Shown: positions 38,040 to 51,413 of the stretch, one piece after another
How positions within the stretch are numbered: the stretch's first letter is position 1
Layout of the letters: each line of letters begins with the position of its first letter
Assembly (NCBI RefSeq): GCF_043641665.1
Contig: NC_092194.1
Location: 16,741,298-16,805,297 of the forward strand
Reading direction: 5' to 3'
DNA: 64,000 nt
Source of the DNA: Enoplosus armatus
Lineage: Eukaryota; Chordata; Actinopteri; Centrarchiformes; Enoplosidae
The notes under the pieces: model-generated
What the model saw: only the letters and a program-made list of their open reading frames with translations
Databases searched by the model: none
What the model was told of the DNA's origin: nothing
Program-made: the position numbers and the translations under genes

Positions 38040-38548
38040 GCTACAACCTGTAGCCTGTAGCTTAGCAGAAAGACTGCAAACTGAGGGAAACAGCTAGCCT
38101 AGCTCTCTCCAGAGTCCAGAAACTCCACCTACCAGAACCTCTAAAGCTCATTAATTAACACATCTCATTAGTTTAATCGAAATAGAAATATAAAATAGAC
38201 CATTTTGTTTTCGGGTAAATTGTGTGTTGTATCTTTTCTTGGTGAACAACACCCGGGGGCAGTGACCTCCTGCAGTCTTGTTGGCAAACTGAGGTCGTAA
38301 GATAGCACAGAAATGCTGGTCATTTTTACATTTTGGTTTTTGTACGCATTAAAGAGTTTTAGCGGATCTGTTTGGTGGATTTGGACAGAGCCAGGCCATG
38401 TGTTTCCTCCTGCTCCCAGTCTGTAGGCTAAGTTAAGCTAACAGCCACTAGCTAACCGCTCTCACAGTTATTAGAGTGGTATTGGTCTTCTCCAACTCTC
38501 AGCGAGAAAATGAGGCAAAAACTGCCCAAAATGTTAAAGTATTCACTT
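38040..38548. mobile_element. Family C foldback element, full-length but diverged
   Basis: Left TGTAGCTTAGCAGAAAGACT and GAAACAGCTAGCCTAGCTCT; right GACAGAGCCAGGCCATGTGT and TAGGCTAAGTTAAGCTAACA; end GCCCAAAATGTTAAAGTATT. Confidence 0.65.
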
Positions 38549-40585
38549 GTAGTAAGTAACAACAATCTAAATGCACGTTTGTTCCTGTAGTCTGTGAACA
38601 AAAAAACTCATTAAAACAATGCAATTGCACTTTTAAGGCCAAGGTGTGACCAAATGTTTAAGGCTTGAGGTTCAAGGTTCAGCTTTATTATCATTATACA
38701 ATACAGGATTGCACAATGAAACACACACACACAGAAAATGTTGAAACAAATATTAAATTATTTAAATTAGAACATAATAAAACAATATAATAGAACAAAG
38801 CACATAAGAGTAGAACTAAAGGAAGATTTTCATGACCAAGAAGCTTTCTGAACCGTCCACACATTCACTGGACTGGATTCTGCAAGTCTTAAACTGTCTT
38901 CTTGTGACTTGTTGATGGGGTTGCTCATACTGTAAATGTAAGGTTACACCTAATGGGATGGTCACGGTGGTGCTTGTGTGTGTGAGTGTTTGTATACATA
39001 CATACACACTGCATGCCTCTAAGCATGTGTTAAAATCTACTTAGGTGTATCAGTTTGCATGTTCAAATGGGCACACATGTAGAATAGTGGAACTCAAGAT
39101 GTGTTCCAGGAAATGAACGGGGTGAAGGGGGGACATGAGCACAGACCATATAAAAGCTAATACTCCTGTGTACCCCTCTGGACATCATTGACTCTCAGCA
39201 CGTCTACTGAGCCCCCAGGGTAAGAGGTTAAAGTTCGTGGGTCGCAGAGGTTATGACGGATCCTCCCAGTCTTCCCCCGGAGGGGCAGGCACAACATAAC
39301 ACGTCTCTATTTAAAACTATTTATAACTCTCTTTGCAAGGGTCTTGAGTATTACTGCACTTCTCTGGAACTCGCTGGCTAGCAGCACGAGGCCGACTGTG
39401 TTTGTGTATGGAGAATGTGGAGCGGCGAAATGTGCTTCTGAGTGTGTGTGTGTGTGTGTGTCCCTAATGACAGATAATAGCAGTTTTGAGTTTGGCACTG
39501 TGTTTGTGAGTGATTACACCTTTGTGTGTTTGTTTGGGTGAGTGTGTGTGTGTGAGAGAGATGGAAAGAGAGAAGTTTGTAGTGTGATGAAGTGACTGTC
39601 TAATTGCAGAGAGCCTCGCTGTGTGGCATGTCAGATTGCTCTTCCCCTGTGGCCTGAGGTCTCCTGCAGGGAAAATGTGTGTGTGACTGCATATGTGTGT
39701 CTAACTGTGATGAATTTCAACTACTTGCTTCAAGTCTTGGCAGGCTGCCTGAGCACCAGGGACCCAGTCAACCATATTTCATGCTCACTCCAAAAAACAC
39801 CGTACATTTTTACCTTTATGTGGTTCGCTCAACTCTGTAGTCCATTACACCACTTTTTGTGTGCATGTGTGGGTGTGTACGCTGAATGAGAGCGTTTGAG
39901 AGAGATGATGGAGAAAACTGCAGAGACTCCACGCTCGCTGCGCCACAATGGCTTGCATTGTTCTAATGCTATAATCAGAGCGGACATGGAACTTGGCCTG
40001 GAGACCAAGAGGTCTCTGCAGCCCTGGACACAGGTGCTTCACACCAAATCCTGGACTGGAGAGGGAACGCAGGGGGTGGAGGTGGTGTAGGGTTTAATGA
40101 TTCGTTTTTTAGTTTGAGCTGGAGTTTGGTCTTAAGATGAACCTGGTCTGGGTTCACCCAAATTACAAAAAACACATTTTCTCGCTTACCCTGAGTGGCC
40201 AGGATCCCAGGTTTTGAGATATTGTCTCTGAGAAACCTGATACAATAGAAGTTAATAAAATATTGTTTTCTGGGCTCACAGCAATGAAAACATTTCTACA
40301 GCAACGTGTCTCTCCAGAAACAGTGTACCAGGCTGTCTGAGTAATCCATAGTCAAACAGATTTACTATCTACAAGACAAATAGTCCCTAAATAAACTGTT
40401 GATGGACTGTTGTATGGAGACTCCCATTAGAGCGACTCACCAGACATTATGTGCAAAATGCAGCAATAGGTTGGCACTGCTGAGTGAGACTGAAACTACT
40501 GGAACTGTGATCACTCTGCTTGAGCTGCTTTGTGGTTTTGATAGTGAAAACAACATGAAACAGGTTAAATTATCATCACCATTTA
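38549..40585. other. Non-coding; retroelement-like tail and TG runs
   Basis: GGTTCAGCTTTATTATCATT at about 38678 resembles a common fish repeat end. TG run at about 39439-39460. No gene is supported. Confidence 0.45.
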
Positions 40586-41173
40586 AAGGAAAAGTCCAGC
40601 ATTTTGGGAAATAATCAGATGAGAAGATTGATACCACTCTCATGTCTGTGTGTTAAGTATGGAGCTAGGGCCAGGAGATGCTTAGCTTAGGTTAGCATAG
40701 ATACCAGAAGCAGCGGGAAACAACTTGTCTGGCTCTATCTAAAGTTAAACACTCTGCCTACCATCACCTCTGAAGTTGTATCTTGTTTGTTAGTAATGTA
40801 AAAACGTAAATGTCTGGTTTCAGAGGGAGTTATGTCCTGTATTCCTTGACGAACATCAGTTTATCCAGCGCTTCTATGCAGCTTCTCAGCTAGTTGCCTG
40901 GCAACCTCACTGTTGTACATTTTACATTTCTGTTTGTAAAGAAATTAAACAAATGAGAAACGACATGTTATTTAGTGAGCTGTAGTGTTGTTGGTAGGTG
41001 GACTTTTGAGCTTTGGAGAGACCCAGGCTAGCAGTTTCCCCGTTTCCAGTCCTTATGTTAAGCTAGGCTAATTGCCTCCCAGCTCCATACTTAACACACA
41101 GACATGAGAGTGGCATCAATCTTCTCATCTTACTCTCAGAAACAAAAACAATAAGCATGTTTCCCCAAATGTT
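40586..41173. mobile_element. Family C foldback element, full-length
   Basis: Left AAAGTCCAGCATTTTGGGAA, GAGAAGATTGATACCACTCT and GCTTAGCTTAGGTTAGCATA; right CAGTCCTTATGTTAAGCTAG, ACATGAGAGTGGCATCAATC and GTTTCCCCAAATGTTG. The loop carries GTTGCCTGGCAACC. Confidence 0.75.
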
Positions 41174-42712
41174 GCTAAGCAAATCTGAATCCTTCCTGCA
41201 AAGCCATTTCTGGAGCAAACCTTCTCCTTCCAGCAACTGTTGCTCTCTGTCACAAGGTGAAAAAGAAAATGTAAACATGTGGAAATGGTTGAAGTTTATG
41301 GCGATGCATAGGCGGAAGTCATACTTGAGACAAAAGGGCCCATTTGCAGAAGAAAACAATGCTCCATTGCCCTCATGCTACACCAGCCCCCACAAGCTGT
41401 CTGCACAACATATCATATGATTAGAGGGCAACACAGTCATATTTCCTTCTGTACTTCTTTGTTTACATCTTGAAGCTAACAAGATGCTGACTTTCAAATT
41501 GATTGTTTGCTAGATCTTCCTGTATTGCTCTGCTAAAGAGTAACTTTTTAAGAAATGAAATGGTTAAATTCTCATATTTTCTGAGCTGCCTCTTTCACCA
41601 CAACTATTGCTGTTGTTGTTATTCTCTGACTTCCTTTGTCACTGCTGTTTCCTGTTTCCCCTGGTTGGGCAAAACATTTACTCAACAAGCATGATAATGC
41701 TTAAGTGATAAAATTGTCTTATCTTGTTGAAGGTAAAATGACCTGGTTAAAATAAAAACCTGCAGACTTTTGGCCCACCATGGCTCTTAGAAGGAGACCT
41801 CTTATCTGAAACGTAAATACACAAATAAAATGAAACCACAGAATTTACACACACACATTTGTGAACTGCAATGTGTTAAACTGTTTCTCTATTTTGGGTA
41901 AGTGTGACTTCACTTTAAGTACTGTGCATATTACTTAGTACAAGGTTTGAGCAGGTTGGGCCGATGAAAGATTCAGCTTTCAGCAACAGCACAGAACAGT
42001 GTGAAAAAAACTGTGTCACTCTAACGACACCTCAACACCTTTTCGCCCTGTGCTTTTCCACCGTAATTCAGATGGGGCTCCGTCAAAGCGGCATTTTTTA
42101 AGTGAGCCTGAAGTATAACAAGTCCATTTACCACACTGGAGCACCAAAAACAGAACTGTGACTAATAAGCCAGTGGTAGAGCATGCAGGGAGCGGGTGTT
42201 CAAAGTTTTATAAGATTACACCACAAGTTCTCTGAGGAGAGTCGTCTAATAAGAGGCTTATGATGGGCCAACAGTCTCCCAGGGGTCCAACCACGTTAAT
42301 GATACAGCTTTCTGTCTCTTTCTCTCTCTCCCTCCTTTTCCCTTTTATAGTAGATTAGGAGCTGTGGTGCAGTGCTGCTGGATTTTTAATGTGAGTTAGT
42401 TTCTGGGGCTTGTTTGTGCAAGGTGTGAGATTTATTCCTCTGGACTGCGGTATGGTTTTTTTTCGTGAGTTTATTTTAACTCTGTTATGTTTTGTGTTGT
42501 AACAATAAAGGTGTTTCAGAAATAAAATTATTTTTTTCCCTGTCAGCCAGCTGTGAGGAGGTAGAGTTGAGTTAAGGCCCCTGGCTGGTGAGTCAGTGTT
42601 TCCACAGAGCTGCTGCTGGCCCTTCTGGTTCTGACTAGACCTGGCCACGAGCCGCTCTTATACACTAGCCAGACTGAGGCAGCAGAAGAGCCATTGCACA
42701 CTGTGTGTTTAT
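41174..42712. other. Non-coding, no supported gene
   Basis: Nothing recognisable in either strand. Confidence 0.45.
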
Positions 42713-43376
42713 TAAGAAATAGCTGACATTTTGGGAAATTAACACTTTCTTGCTGGGAGTTAGATGAGAAGATTGATACCACTCTCATACCTGTAGGCTA
42801 TATATCAAGCTACAGCCAGCAGCCACTTAGCTTAGCACAATGACTGGAAACTGGAGGAAAAAGCTAGCCTGGCACTGTCCAAATTTCAAAATTCACCTCT
42901 AAAGCTCACCAAATAAACACATGATATCAAGTTTGTTTCAACCGTACAAAAAAAAAATGAAAATGACAAGTTGTGGTTTTATGGAGGGATTTATGTCCCT
43001 GACTATTTTGTAGCTGGAAGTCTTGTCATCCACTGAGGTTGCTGGGAAACCAGCTGAGACTGCAGGAAGTCACTGCACCCAGCCAAAAAACTGTCTGGTA
43101 CTTAACCCCCTATTTTTACACAACAGATTATACAAGCAAGATATTACTTATTAATTAATGAACTTTAGAGGTGCTAGTAGTTGTAGGATTTTGTTTTCTT
43201 TGAACAGAGCCAGGCTAGCTGTACCCCCCTTGTTTCCAGTCGTTATGCTAAGCTAAGCTAACTGGCTACTGGCTGAAGCGTTATATTTAACAGACTGACA
43301 TCAAAGGAATATCAATCTTCTCATCTAACTCTCGGCAAGAAAGCAAATTTCCCAAAATATCAAATTATTCCTTTAA
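42713..43376. mobile_element. Family C foldback element, full-length
   Basis: Left TGACATTTTGGGAAATTAAC and GATGAGAAGATTGATACCAC; right GTTATGCTAAGCTAAGCTAA, CAATCTTCTCATCTAACTCT and TTTCCCAAAATATCAAATTA. The left tip CTCTCAT and right tip structure are inverted over about 660 bp. Confidence 0.78.
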
Positions 43377-46300
43377 GCGTTTTATTGCATGCTTGTTGAA
43401 ATAATGCTAAAGCTCCTTTAGCTCCTTCATCAAAGGAAGTGTTTGGAAAATACTCTTTTTAAGCACTGGAAAACACAAGGAAAGGACCTGTAATGATCCG
43501 GTATAAGAAATTTGTGCCAAGGTATGCTTGATTCCACTGAGCAACTTTTAAGGAATAATCATCAGGATTACTAATGCATGTTATATAAAGGATGCATGAA
43601 GAAGGACTTTGTCAGTGGCAGCTGCTGTTATGTCTCTTGTGTGTCTGATCACTTAAGTTACAGATGTAATGGCCTTCATTCTTCAAACACTCATGGGGGG
43701 ACCATCTCATGCGGCTTGTCAGCGGCGTGTTAAGCTGTAAGTCTGTCGCACCATAACTTCTCAAAATTGATTTGATTCTGGGCTGTGTTTGTCTTGGCCG
43801 GGGCCTGTCGTTGTGGTTGTGGTCTCAGAGTGGAAAGCAGAGGGCAAGAGGGGAGGAGGAGGAGGCGAGGTCGGAAAGACTGGAGCGAGAAGGAGAAGAG
43901 GGTGGTATTCAGAGCATTATGTAAGACTTCAAACAGGTCCAGTCTGGCAAGGAGTGTTGATGTGAGAGTTGTGGGCCCCTTGGGTCAGGTGGCCTCTCAC
44001 ATAGCCTCCCATATGGTCTGCATTTCCCCTCATTGCCTCCGCCCTTCGTCTAATTGGCAGGTAATGTATCGTTGCTCTGGCCTATCTTCCCCTCCGTCAC
44101 TGTTATTCCTCTCCTTTATTAATGGAAGGCACAGCGGTGTGGTGGTGATGGTGGTGGAGGTGATAGTGGCTTTGGGCTTGGCATCATGCCACGGAGAGGC
44201 CCAGCGCTGACACTTTATACAGCGGCAGGTTTCACCAAGGTGTTCATTTCAGGAGCGTCTCCTCTGATTCTGCTTCTTCTCTTTCTTCTCCCCCCGGCCG
44301 TGGAAGGTAAATCAAAGCTAGAGCTGATACTGGAGACCTTATTCAATCTGATTGTGGTTACAACCTACACCCATCCCACAGTTGTTACATACATATGGAC
44401 ACACACACATATGCGTACATACACATGACTACAGGCTTGTTTGCATGCACACACATACCGTATATATGTGTGTGTTCCCGAGCATTCATCACTCCAGCTC
44501 TCACCATGTTATCCGACTGTGCAGGTTTTTCTTTCTCTCTTCCACCCATTACCAGCCAGGCGGCTTATTTTACAGCCTCTCTGCTCAAGTCACTGCTAAG
44601 CATAACAATACACCAGCAGACATATGTTTGTCATAAACTGCAAGGCTCAGAATTACATTACAATCGTTTACACTTTGAACGAGGTTCAAAAAGAATCATT
44701 GTACACCACATTTAATCATGCGCTGTACTTAATGTTCATAATTCTCTCGTGATTTTCCACTGCTGCCGGACAGTGAAAGCCTAACTACAGCAAAACAACA
44801 TGGGCCAATCAACCTAAGTAGGCCTGTTAGTAGCAGTAAATGCCAAACCCTGTTTGTTATGCCTCACAGGCCAAGTCTCTCACTGCAGCGACTCCATGTA
44901 AGGGCCTGGAGCTCCACTGTATCCAGATTCTGGGTAAGCAAGCTGCTACAGACATGACAGTAGCAACATGAGACCGGCTGAGTTCGTCAGGCCTTTTGTG
45001 AGGGACATAAATGTCCATAGGATTTTGCTAACATCCTGTGCCGCGGATCAAGCCAACATTACCGTCTGGTGCACATGGAAGAGCTCAATTACATAACTTA
45101 AGACTTTCATTAGCCTCTCCGCTCCATTGAGTTCTCTGGGAAAGGTCCAGATGTGACTTCATGAAGGGCCCTCTCTATGCCGAGCCTGTTCGCTCTGTTC
45201 CGCTATGCCCCCCTTCTCCATCCCTGCAGCTGTAAGCACTCAGAGGAAAAGCAGGGAGAGAGGGGAGGGAGGTAGAGTGCTTTATTAAAAAAAAATCAGA
45301 CACCCTCTAGACCCCCCAATCTCCCTTCAAAACAGTTCCAGCCCCACCCAGAGCAGGCATATAGTCCCCTTCCCTCCCATAGGTCTTCTAAAGTAGGCCA
45401 ATAAGTCTTTTAGCATGTGGTCTCCCTGTCAGCCCGAGGTGGCTGACTAGACAGGCTGCTGCTCCAGGCGCAGGGGCAGGAAGTGGTAGCCGGCCAGGAG
45501 ACACTCTCTGAGAGGCTGCCCAAGTAAACAACCCTCCCCCTTTAGCACACATGCTCATACACATTCATATGTGTTTGTATGCTCATACACATTCGGATGT
45601 GTTTACATATGCGGCAGACTTGTACATACACACACACACTTGATGCGTCACCTCCAGAAACACTGACGACCTTTTACTGGGAAATACTGTAAATCTGGAT
45701 GGCACTGTCTTACTGTTAATATCATGATGGTTTATGGATGACGTTAATTTATTTCAGGCTTTTGGTTATGCTGCGACCACAATTCCCTTTTAAGATTGAA
45801 AACTGGAAATTGTTGAGAGCCTTCTAATCAAATTAATGGCTGTGTTGTTTGATCGCGTGTGTGCAAAGCAGGAATTTGTACTTTACAGCTGTGTGTGCGC
45901 CACTGTGGAACGTCATACCAAAATCCTATGCCAAAACAACAATTTCTGCCTTAAAGGGGTAGTTTGTTCTACACATTGCTGGCGTTAGAGATCCAAAACT
46001 CTTGATTGTGTGACTTTGTGTCTGAGCATCGTGGTCATGATGGTTTTCCAGAGCAGGGCAGCTGTTTGTGTGACTCTGTGTTTCTGGGAAGACAGCGGAC
46101 ACAGGTGGGGAATCGGTTAGGGCTGTGATTTATAGAGATCTCCTTTGCCTCGCATTGTGCTGCGGCCTTCCTCTGGGCCTCAGCCTGCTCTCACACATCA
46201 TGTTCCCCTTCTCGCCTGTTATTCTGTGTCTCCGATAACAATGATGCCTGATTTGCAGAGTGGAAAACACAGATGGGTTCCCCTCTGAGAACAAATGTAT

Positions 46301-46488
46301 TGTTTCCACGCATAGAGCTATTGTGTAGGTGGTTTAGGTTTTTTCTTGGGTAGACGCAGACCCAAGACGAGTGCTCTCCTCTGTAACAGTTGTTGAACTT
46401 AACAAATATTTTTCTTTCCCATGACTCTCTTGGCAGTGGCAGTTTTTCATATTTCAGAGTGTGACCCGCGTTGTTAGCTAACTTTTTA
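43377..46488. other. Non-coding, mostly repeat-free
   Basis: The 44700-45550 part is free of the window's repeat families and of microsatellites, so it is a reasonable place to look for conserved non-coding sequence. No gene is supported; the ORF-like stretches at 43785-44640 lack known domains. Confidence 0.4.
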
Positions 46489-47335
46489 ATAAAACACAGT
46501 GTTTGTCTGCAACATGCTAAAATGCACTGTAAGTCATAAAGTGAGAAAACTGACTCAGTAATGTCAGTTATACAGAAATATCTGTCTAAAGCGTTGACAT
46601 TAGCTAACATTAGCCACCATAAGCTAGCTGTCATACCAGACCAAGTGAGGCTTTAGCAGCTAAACACCTGCATGCTAAACTGAACAAGGGTGTGTTTTAT
46701 TGCTTGAGAATTTCAACTTTTCAATTGTAAGTGGAAGGTTTTGTTATTTCATCTTTCAAAAGTCACTTGATCTCTAATGACATCATCATTAGGCGACATG
46801 TCTAATGAATAGAATGGGACCACAAAACATTTGTCCTGGTGAGGTACGTGCGTCTTGTTTCACTTTTATGTGAAAAATATTGAGTTGTTTATCTGTAATC
46901 CCCTAAAACATAGTGTAAGAGTGGCACAAGTAGAGAAGAGTCTTAATGTCAGTTGCCCAGCATTATCGAGGTTATGCTTACATTAGCTAACATTAGCAAC
47001 CATAAGCTAGCTAGCTGTCAGACCAAACCAAACCAATGGTGTGTTTTATTGCTTATGAATTCAGTTCTACTTCTCCTTTTACTTTTGTAACAATATAAAA
47101 CACTGAAATGTTTATCTGTAACATACTAAAATGTAAGCCTAGCATCAGTTACCAGCATTATCTATCTACAGTTTGCTAACATCAGCTAAAATTAGCTGCC
47201 ATAAGCTAGCAGTGATAGCAGTAATCAAGCCAAATCCTGCTGTAGCAGTAAAACCTCTTAGTTTAAATTTAACCTTTGAATTGTGAGGGGGGATTGTGCT
47301 ATTTAGTCATTCAAAAGTTACACAGTCTCCCTTTA
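46489..47335. repeat. Degenerate triplicated repeat
   Basis: Three diverged units start near 46489, 46872 and 47095. Each holds a TTTGTCTGCAACATGCTAAA-like motif, a TGTCAGTT/ATCAGTTACC motif, ACATTAGCTAACATTAGC or ACATCAGCTAAAATTAGC, and CCATAAGCTAGC. Units 1 and 2 share GTGTGTTTTATTGCTT; units 1 and 3 share an AATTGT...TCAAAAGT tail. Confidence 0.6.
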
Positions 47336-48082
47336 AATGTTTTTAATTAGTCTCAAGTCCTCATTTTTGTGGGTTAAGTCTGACTCAAATCTAAGTATCA
47401 ACTCTCACATCTACAACTCTGGACTCAAGTCACAGCGCGGATCTAATAATAATAATAATAATCTTAATTTGAGTCAACTGTCTGTCACTCTCTGATGAAG
47501 TTTACAAAAAGTCTCAGATAGAAACAGAACACTGTGGGCACACTGAGTTTGTGATTGTTGGTTTAGTAATATCCTGACACCACAATTACTAAAGGCTTTT
47601 GTGTAAAGTTACGCTCTAATCCTTTTTTCCTGCCTACCTGTGCGAGTGCATGTTGCAGCAGGTTAGTAGGTGAGGCTCGAGGATGAGCGCAGGGCAGGTT
47701 TCAGGCCAGGCCTTATCTCGATGGAAGACTTCATTTGAGAAATCTGTGCAACAGTCAGACACTTCCAACCAATCTCTGTTGTGTTTTTACAGCTAAATTC
47801 CTCAATCATGAGGAACCCCACGTACGTCCCTGAGGGAACCCAATATCAACTCTTAAATGTGGCTTTACTGAAGACGCTGCTTTGTGTGTTCAGACTCACA
47901 TACGAGCTGGAGCATGTACGAACGTATGTGTGTGTACGTGCATGCTCCTGCGTGTGCTTTCTTTGTGAACGCCTGTGTGTTTCTGTGTGCTCTTTCTTAG
48001 TGAGTGGGTGTGAGATCTGCGGTTTCTCACAGTCCGTTCTTATCTTTGTCTCTCTGAGCCTCAGCCAGCAGATCATTGTGAA

Positions 48083-48119
<37 letters not shown>

Positions 48120-49768
48120 GAGACAGCGATACAGAGTTCACTTTTAACTATTCCCTAACCTCCCAAGGCCAGATATCTAGGCCTTGTTTACAACTCAAAC
48201 AAAAAAATGATACAGCCATGGTTACATTTGCAGGAGGGTGACTTTAGTCCAGTCATGCTCCCTGTCTCGCTATCTCTCCTCTCTCTTTCAAGCACCCAGT
48301 GTCACCCTTTTTTAAAACATTTGTGGTTTTGAAGTAGCTTGTACTTTCTTTATCACGTTTTCACCATTTTGTAATTTTGCTCTTTCATTTTGCTCTTACA
48401 TCAACATCATGTGACTTAGATCCCAGATAATGATCATACTGCAGACTTGGCCTCGGTACAAGACGAAGCAAGGACTTCCTGTAAAATTATCACTGATGTC
48501 ATCTTCTGTCTGGTTGTACCTTAAAAGGCCTGAGTGACTCAGAGCGACTGGTTAGTCAACTATACGGGACTATCATGGTCCAGTGCATTTCCGTAGGCGG
48601 GTAGGGGCGTAGGAGTGTGTTTATTTGTAGGAGTGTGATGTGTGTTTGCATGAGGTCATATAAATCAGTATTTAACTGGTGAGAAACTGAAAACTGTGTT
48701 TAAGAAGTGAGAAAGAGGTTGTTTTCTAGTGCTGCTGCCACCAGAGGAAACAGATGCTGCAAAACAAAACTGAGAGTCATGTGTGGGGAGACATGCTGTT
48801 TTTAGCTTTAGCATGGTTCAGTGGCTTAAAGATAACCTCGTTCACTATCATGCATCACACACATAGGACATAAGTGAGGAGTTAGGAGGCTGTGTTTGTC
48901 ATAAACTGTAATGCACCTTTTGTTTCAGTCATGGTGAGTTTGTGAAATGCTTAGAAACACAAAGAAAAGTTACACAACGTTACTCATCTTTTTGTATTTT
49001 GTGCCACCATATCTAGGGGTAATAATAACACTTTACCCACCAAGTTAATTGCTGAGAACATTGCAACATCACTAAAATTAAAAGCAAGTCAGACGATCAT
49101 ACAGGTTTCAACTTTGACCTACCACAATTGCTCTAGATTGCTCTAGATGTGCACACACAGTTTTCCTGAGACAATAAGAGATTATTAACATTTCAGGTCT
49201 GCACACGTTTGGTTTTACCTTCAAATAAAGTGGTTTAGATTAGCGATTCCCAATTTAGAACCCCAACAAGGGTTACACGATGTCTATTTTTGGTACTTTC
49301 CTTAATATTTGCCTTTTTTCTATTTAAATACTGTCTAGCAGGTGTTGCTTTGCTAAAGGAGGCCACTTTCCTCCCATCGGGCCATGATGCTGGGAGTCAT
49401 GAGACAGGAAGAGTTAAGTGGTTCAGCACTTAGGAGAGCTGAGGGAGTGACTCACTCGGCCCAGTGGACCAGAAACCCAAAGCACAACAGTGTCAGGTTC
49501 GGGACGGGCTCTTCCATTGGCTAGTCCTCGTCTCCCATTTCCACTGGGCCAGCGCGTCTCGTTGGGAAAAAGTCATCGCTTGTCCATTAGCGCTCGGCTC
49601 TGCGAGAGTTTAGTGGCTTTGTGTTTGTTTTTCTGTCACACTAAGGAGTGGAAGGGTGTGTTTCCACAACCTGTCAGACGGCCATCACCAGTGCTCTCCT
49701 CTGAAGCCTCCTCACCTCTCTGCTCCTCTGCTCAACACATATGTGTTTTCTCTTCCTTTCTTTTACAG
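47336..49768. other. Non-coding; TAA and CA microsatellites
   Basis: (TAA)6 at about 47445-47463 and CA array at 48084-48113. A hAT-like end (ATTAGCGATTCCCAATTTAG) lies near 49240. No gene is supported up to the candidate exon at 49769. Confidence 0.45.
48084..48113. repeat. (AC)15 microsatellite
   Basis: Perfect AC run. Confidence 0.94.
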
Positions 49769-49849
49769 GTCAAGGGTTGCCACTTAGCCCAGGGGGGGAG
49801 AAAAGCACATGTGACACTGGATCCTGGCAGGGCTAATGGTCATTACTCG
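49769..49849 (+). other. Candidate exon, 81 bp (coding or lncRNA, unassigned)
   Basis: A long pyrimidine tract (TCTCTTCCTTTCTTTTACAG) precedes 27 open codons beginning VKGCHLAQGGRKAHVT, and TCG|GTAAGC follows as a strong donor. The length is a multiple of three. I do not recognise the peptide, and no flanking exons were identified. Confidence 0.22.
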
Positions 49850-50992
49850 GTAAGCAGTGTGTCATAGTCTCAGTCGCCTAGATAATAGGGCTACAGAGTG
49901 GCTGGGTTAAACTCACAGGATCAGGGAGTGGTTGTGACTGTTGTCTTTGTTGATCTGCAATCAGTCTCACTGTGACACATATGGCCATAGACCTACAAAG
50001 ATAAAGCCTGCCATTTGCTGCAGACAGCAGAGAAAACTGCATGAGTAAAGTGTTACATATACTGAGATTAGAGCATGTGGTTACTAGAACTGTAAAGCCT
50101 GAAGTTACTGCTAAAGCACAATTACCAGATGAGATATTTTATGAAATATGTGATTACCCAGAAATATGTATGTAGGGGAAATTGTGAAGTTGAAAATAGG
50201 ACAATACTGATAATGAGTCTATAATGAGAAAGCTACTGTACACCGCAACTGCAATGAAATAGTTTTAGATGGCATATTTAGTAAATGAAAGTGGCCATGA
50301 TTTGTCTTACATTTTAGTGGTTAGGTATTCCACTTTCTCTGTTACTCAAAGTCAGTAATCTGTATTATTTTGTATTCAGACGTTAAAATTTCCCAAACAG
50401 TGAATGTACACGCTACAGGCTGATAATAGTCAGGAAGGGATTAGAGATGGGACGAGAAGGCCCCTTGTTAACACAAATTATGAAACACATCCCCATAATT
50501 AAGCTAAGAATTTCATTTGGGAAAACAAGACTCTAACCCCCCACAATCCCCCCTGTGAAGCTGTGAACAAATCAACCGCAGAGCAGAGTTAAAAGGGAAT
50601 GCAGACAGAGAAGCTAGAGGTGATACTTTCAGTATATGTAAGCTAGAAGGGCCCATTAGAGACCGTGGCAGGTTTGATCACTGTGACAGACACTTCTTGT
50701 CTTGTTGAGGTGTATTTTAGCAAGACACCGAGCCCATACCTGCATAGTGATCATATGTGGCTGTATTTAAGAAACCCCTCAATCAAGGTAAAGGTCAAAA
50801 ATGTACTTCATTCTCTACTGTCAAGGTTGGTTTGTCACAGCGGAACATTTGACTCACCGTGCTGGTTTTTGCAAAACAAATGATGTGCCATTATTACTAC
50901 ACATGTGTCTGCTTGTCTGGAGAACAAAGATTTCAATTCATCACAATATCCTTTTAGTTGAGTGGAAACTTTATTATGTCTGTATGGAAAAT
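49850..50992. other. Non-coding, no supported gene
   Basis: Nothing recognisable after the candidate donor at 49850. Confidence 0.45.
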
Positions 50993-51413
50993 ATGTATCT
51001 GTTGTCAGCAAACGGTTAGCTTAGCTTAGCATAAAGACTGGAAATTACTATCCGAGTTTTATGGGGGTTACGTGCCGGACTACTTCTAGGCAGGGAGCAG
51101 TGACCTCCTGAAGTCTTCGCTGGTTGCCTGGCAACTGGTCATGACCAAGAAATAGTCTGGCTCATAGTCATTTTTATTCTTTGGTTTTTGTACAGATTAA
51201 ATAAACAAGACATAAAGTGTTCATTAGTGAGCTTTGGAGGACAGACCTAGGCTGGATGTCTCTCCCTATTTCCATTCTTTTTGCTAAGCTAAGCTAACCA
51301 GTTGCTGGCCGTAGCTTCATATTTATCATACAGACATGAGAGTGGTATCAGTCTTCTCATCTAAGTCCAAATGAGTGAGCGTGTTTCTCAAAATGTCAAA
51401 CTTTTGCTTTAAA
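50993..51413. mobile_element. Family C foldback element, left tip truncated
   Basis: AACGGTTAGCTTAGCTTAGC, GTTGCCTGGCAACTGG, TTTGCTAAGCTAAGCTAACC, ACATGAGAGTGGTATCAGTC and CTCAAAATGTCAAACTTTTG. Confidence 0.72.

Noticed and set aside
44186..44428. Leucine-rich frame resembling a signal peptide or membrane segment
   Set aside because: The hydrophobic run comes from a CTTCTTCTC pyrimidine tract and no homologous protein or exon structure is visible.
46191..46634. 147-residue frame on the minus strand
   Set aside because: It has no recognised family and part of it overlaps the first unit of the diverged repeat at 46489.
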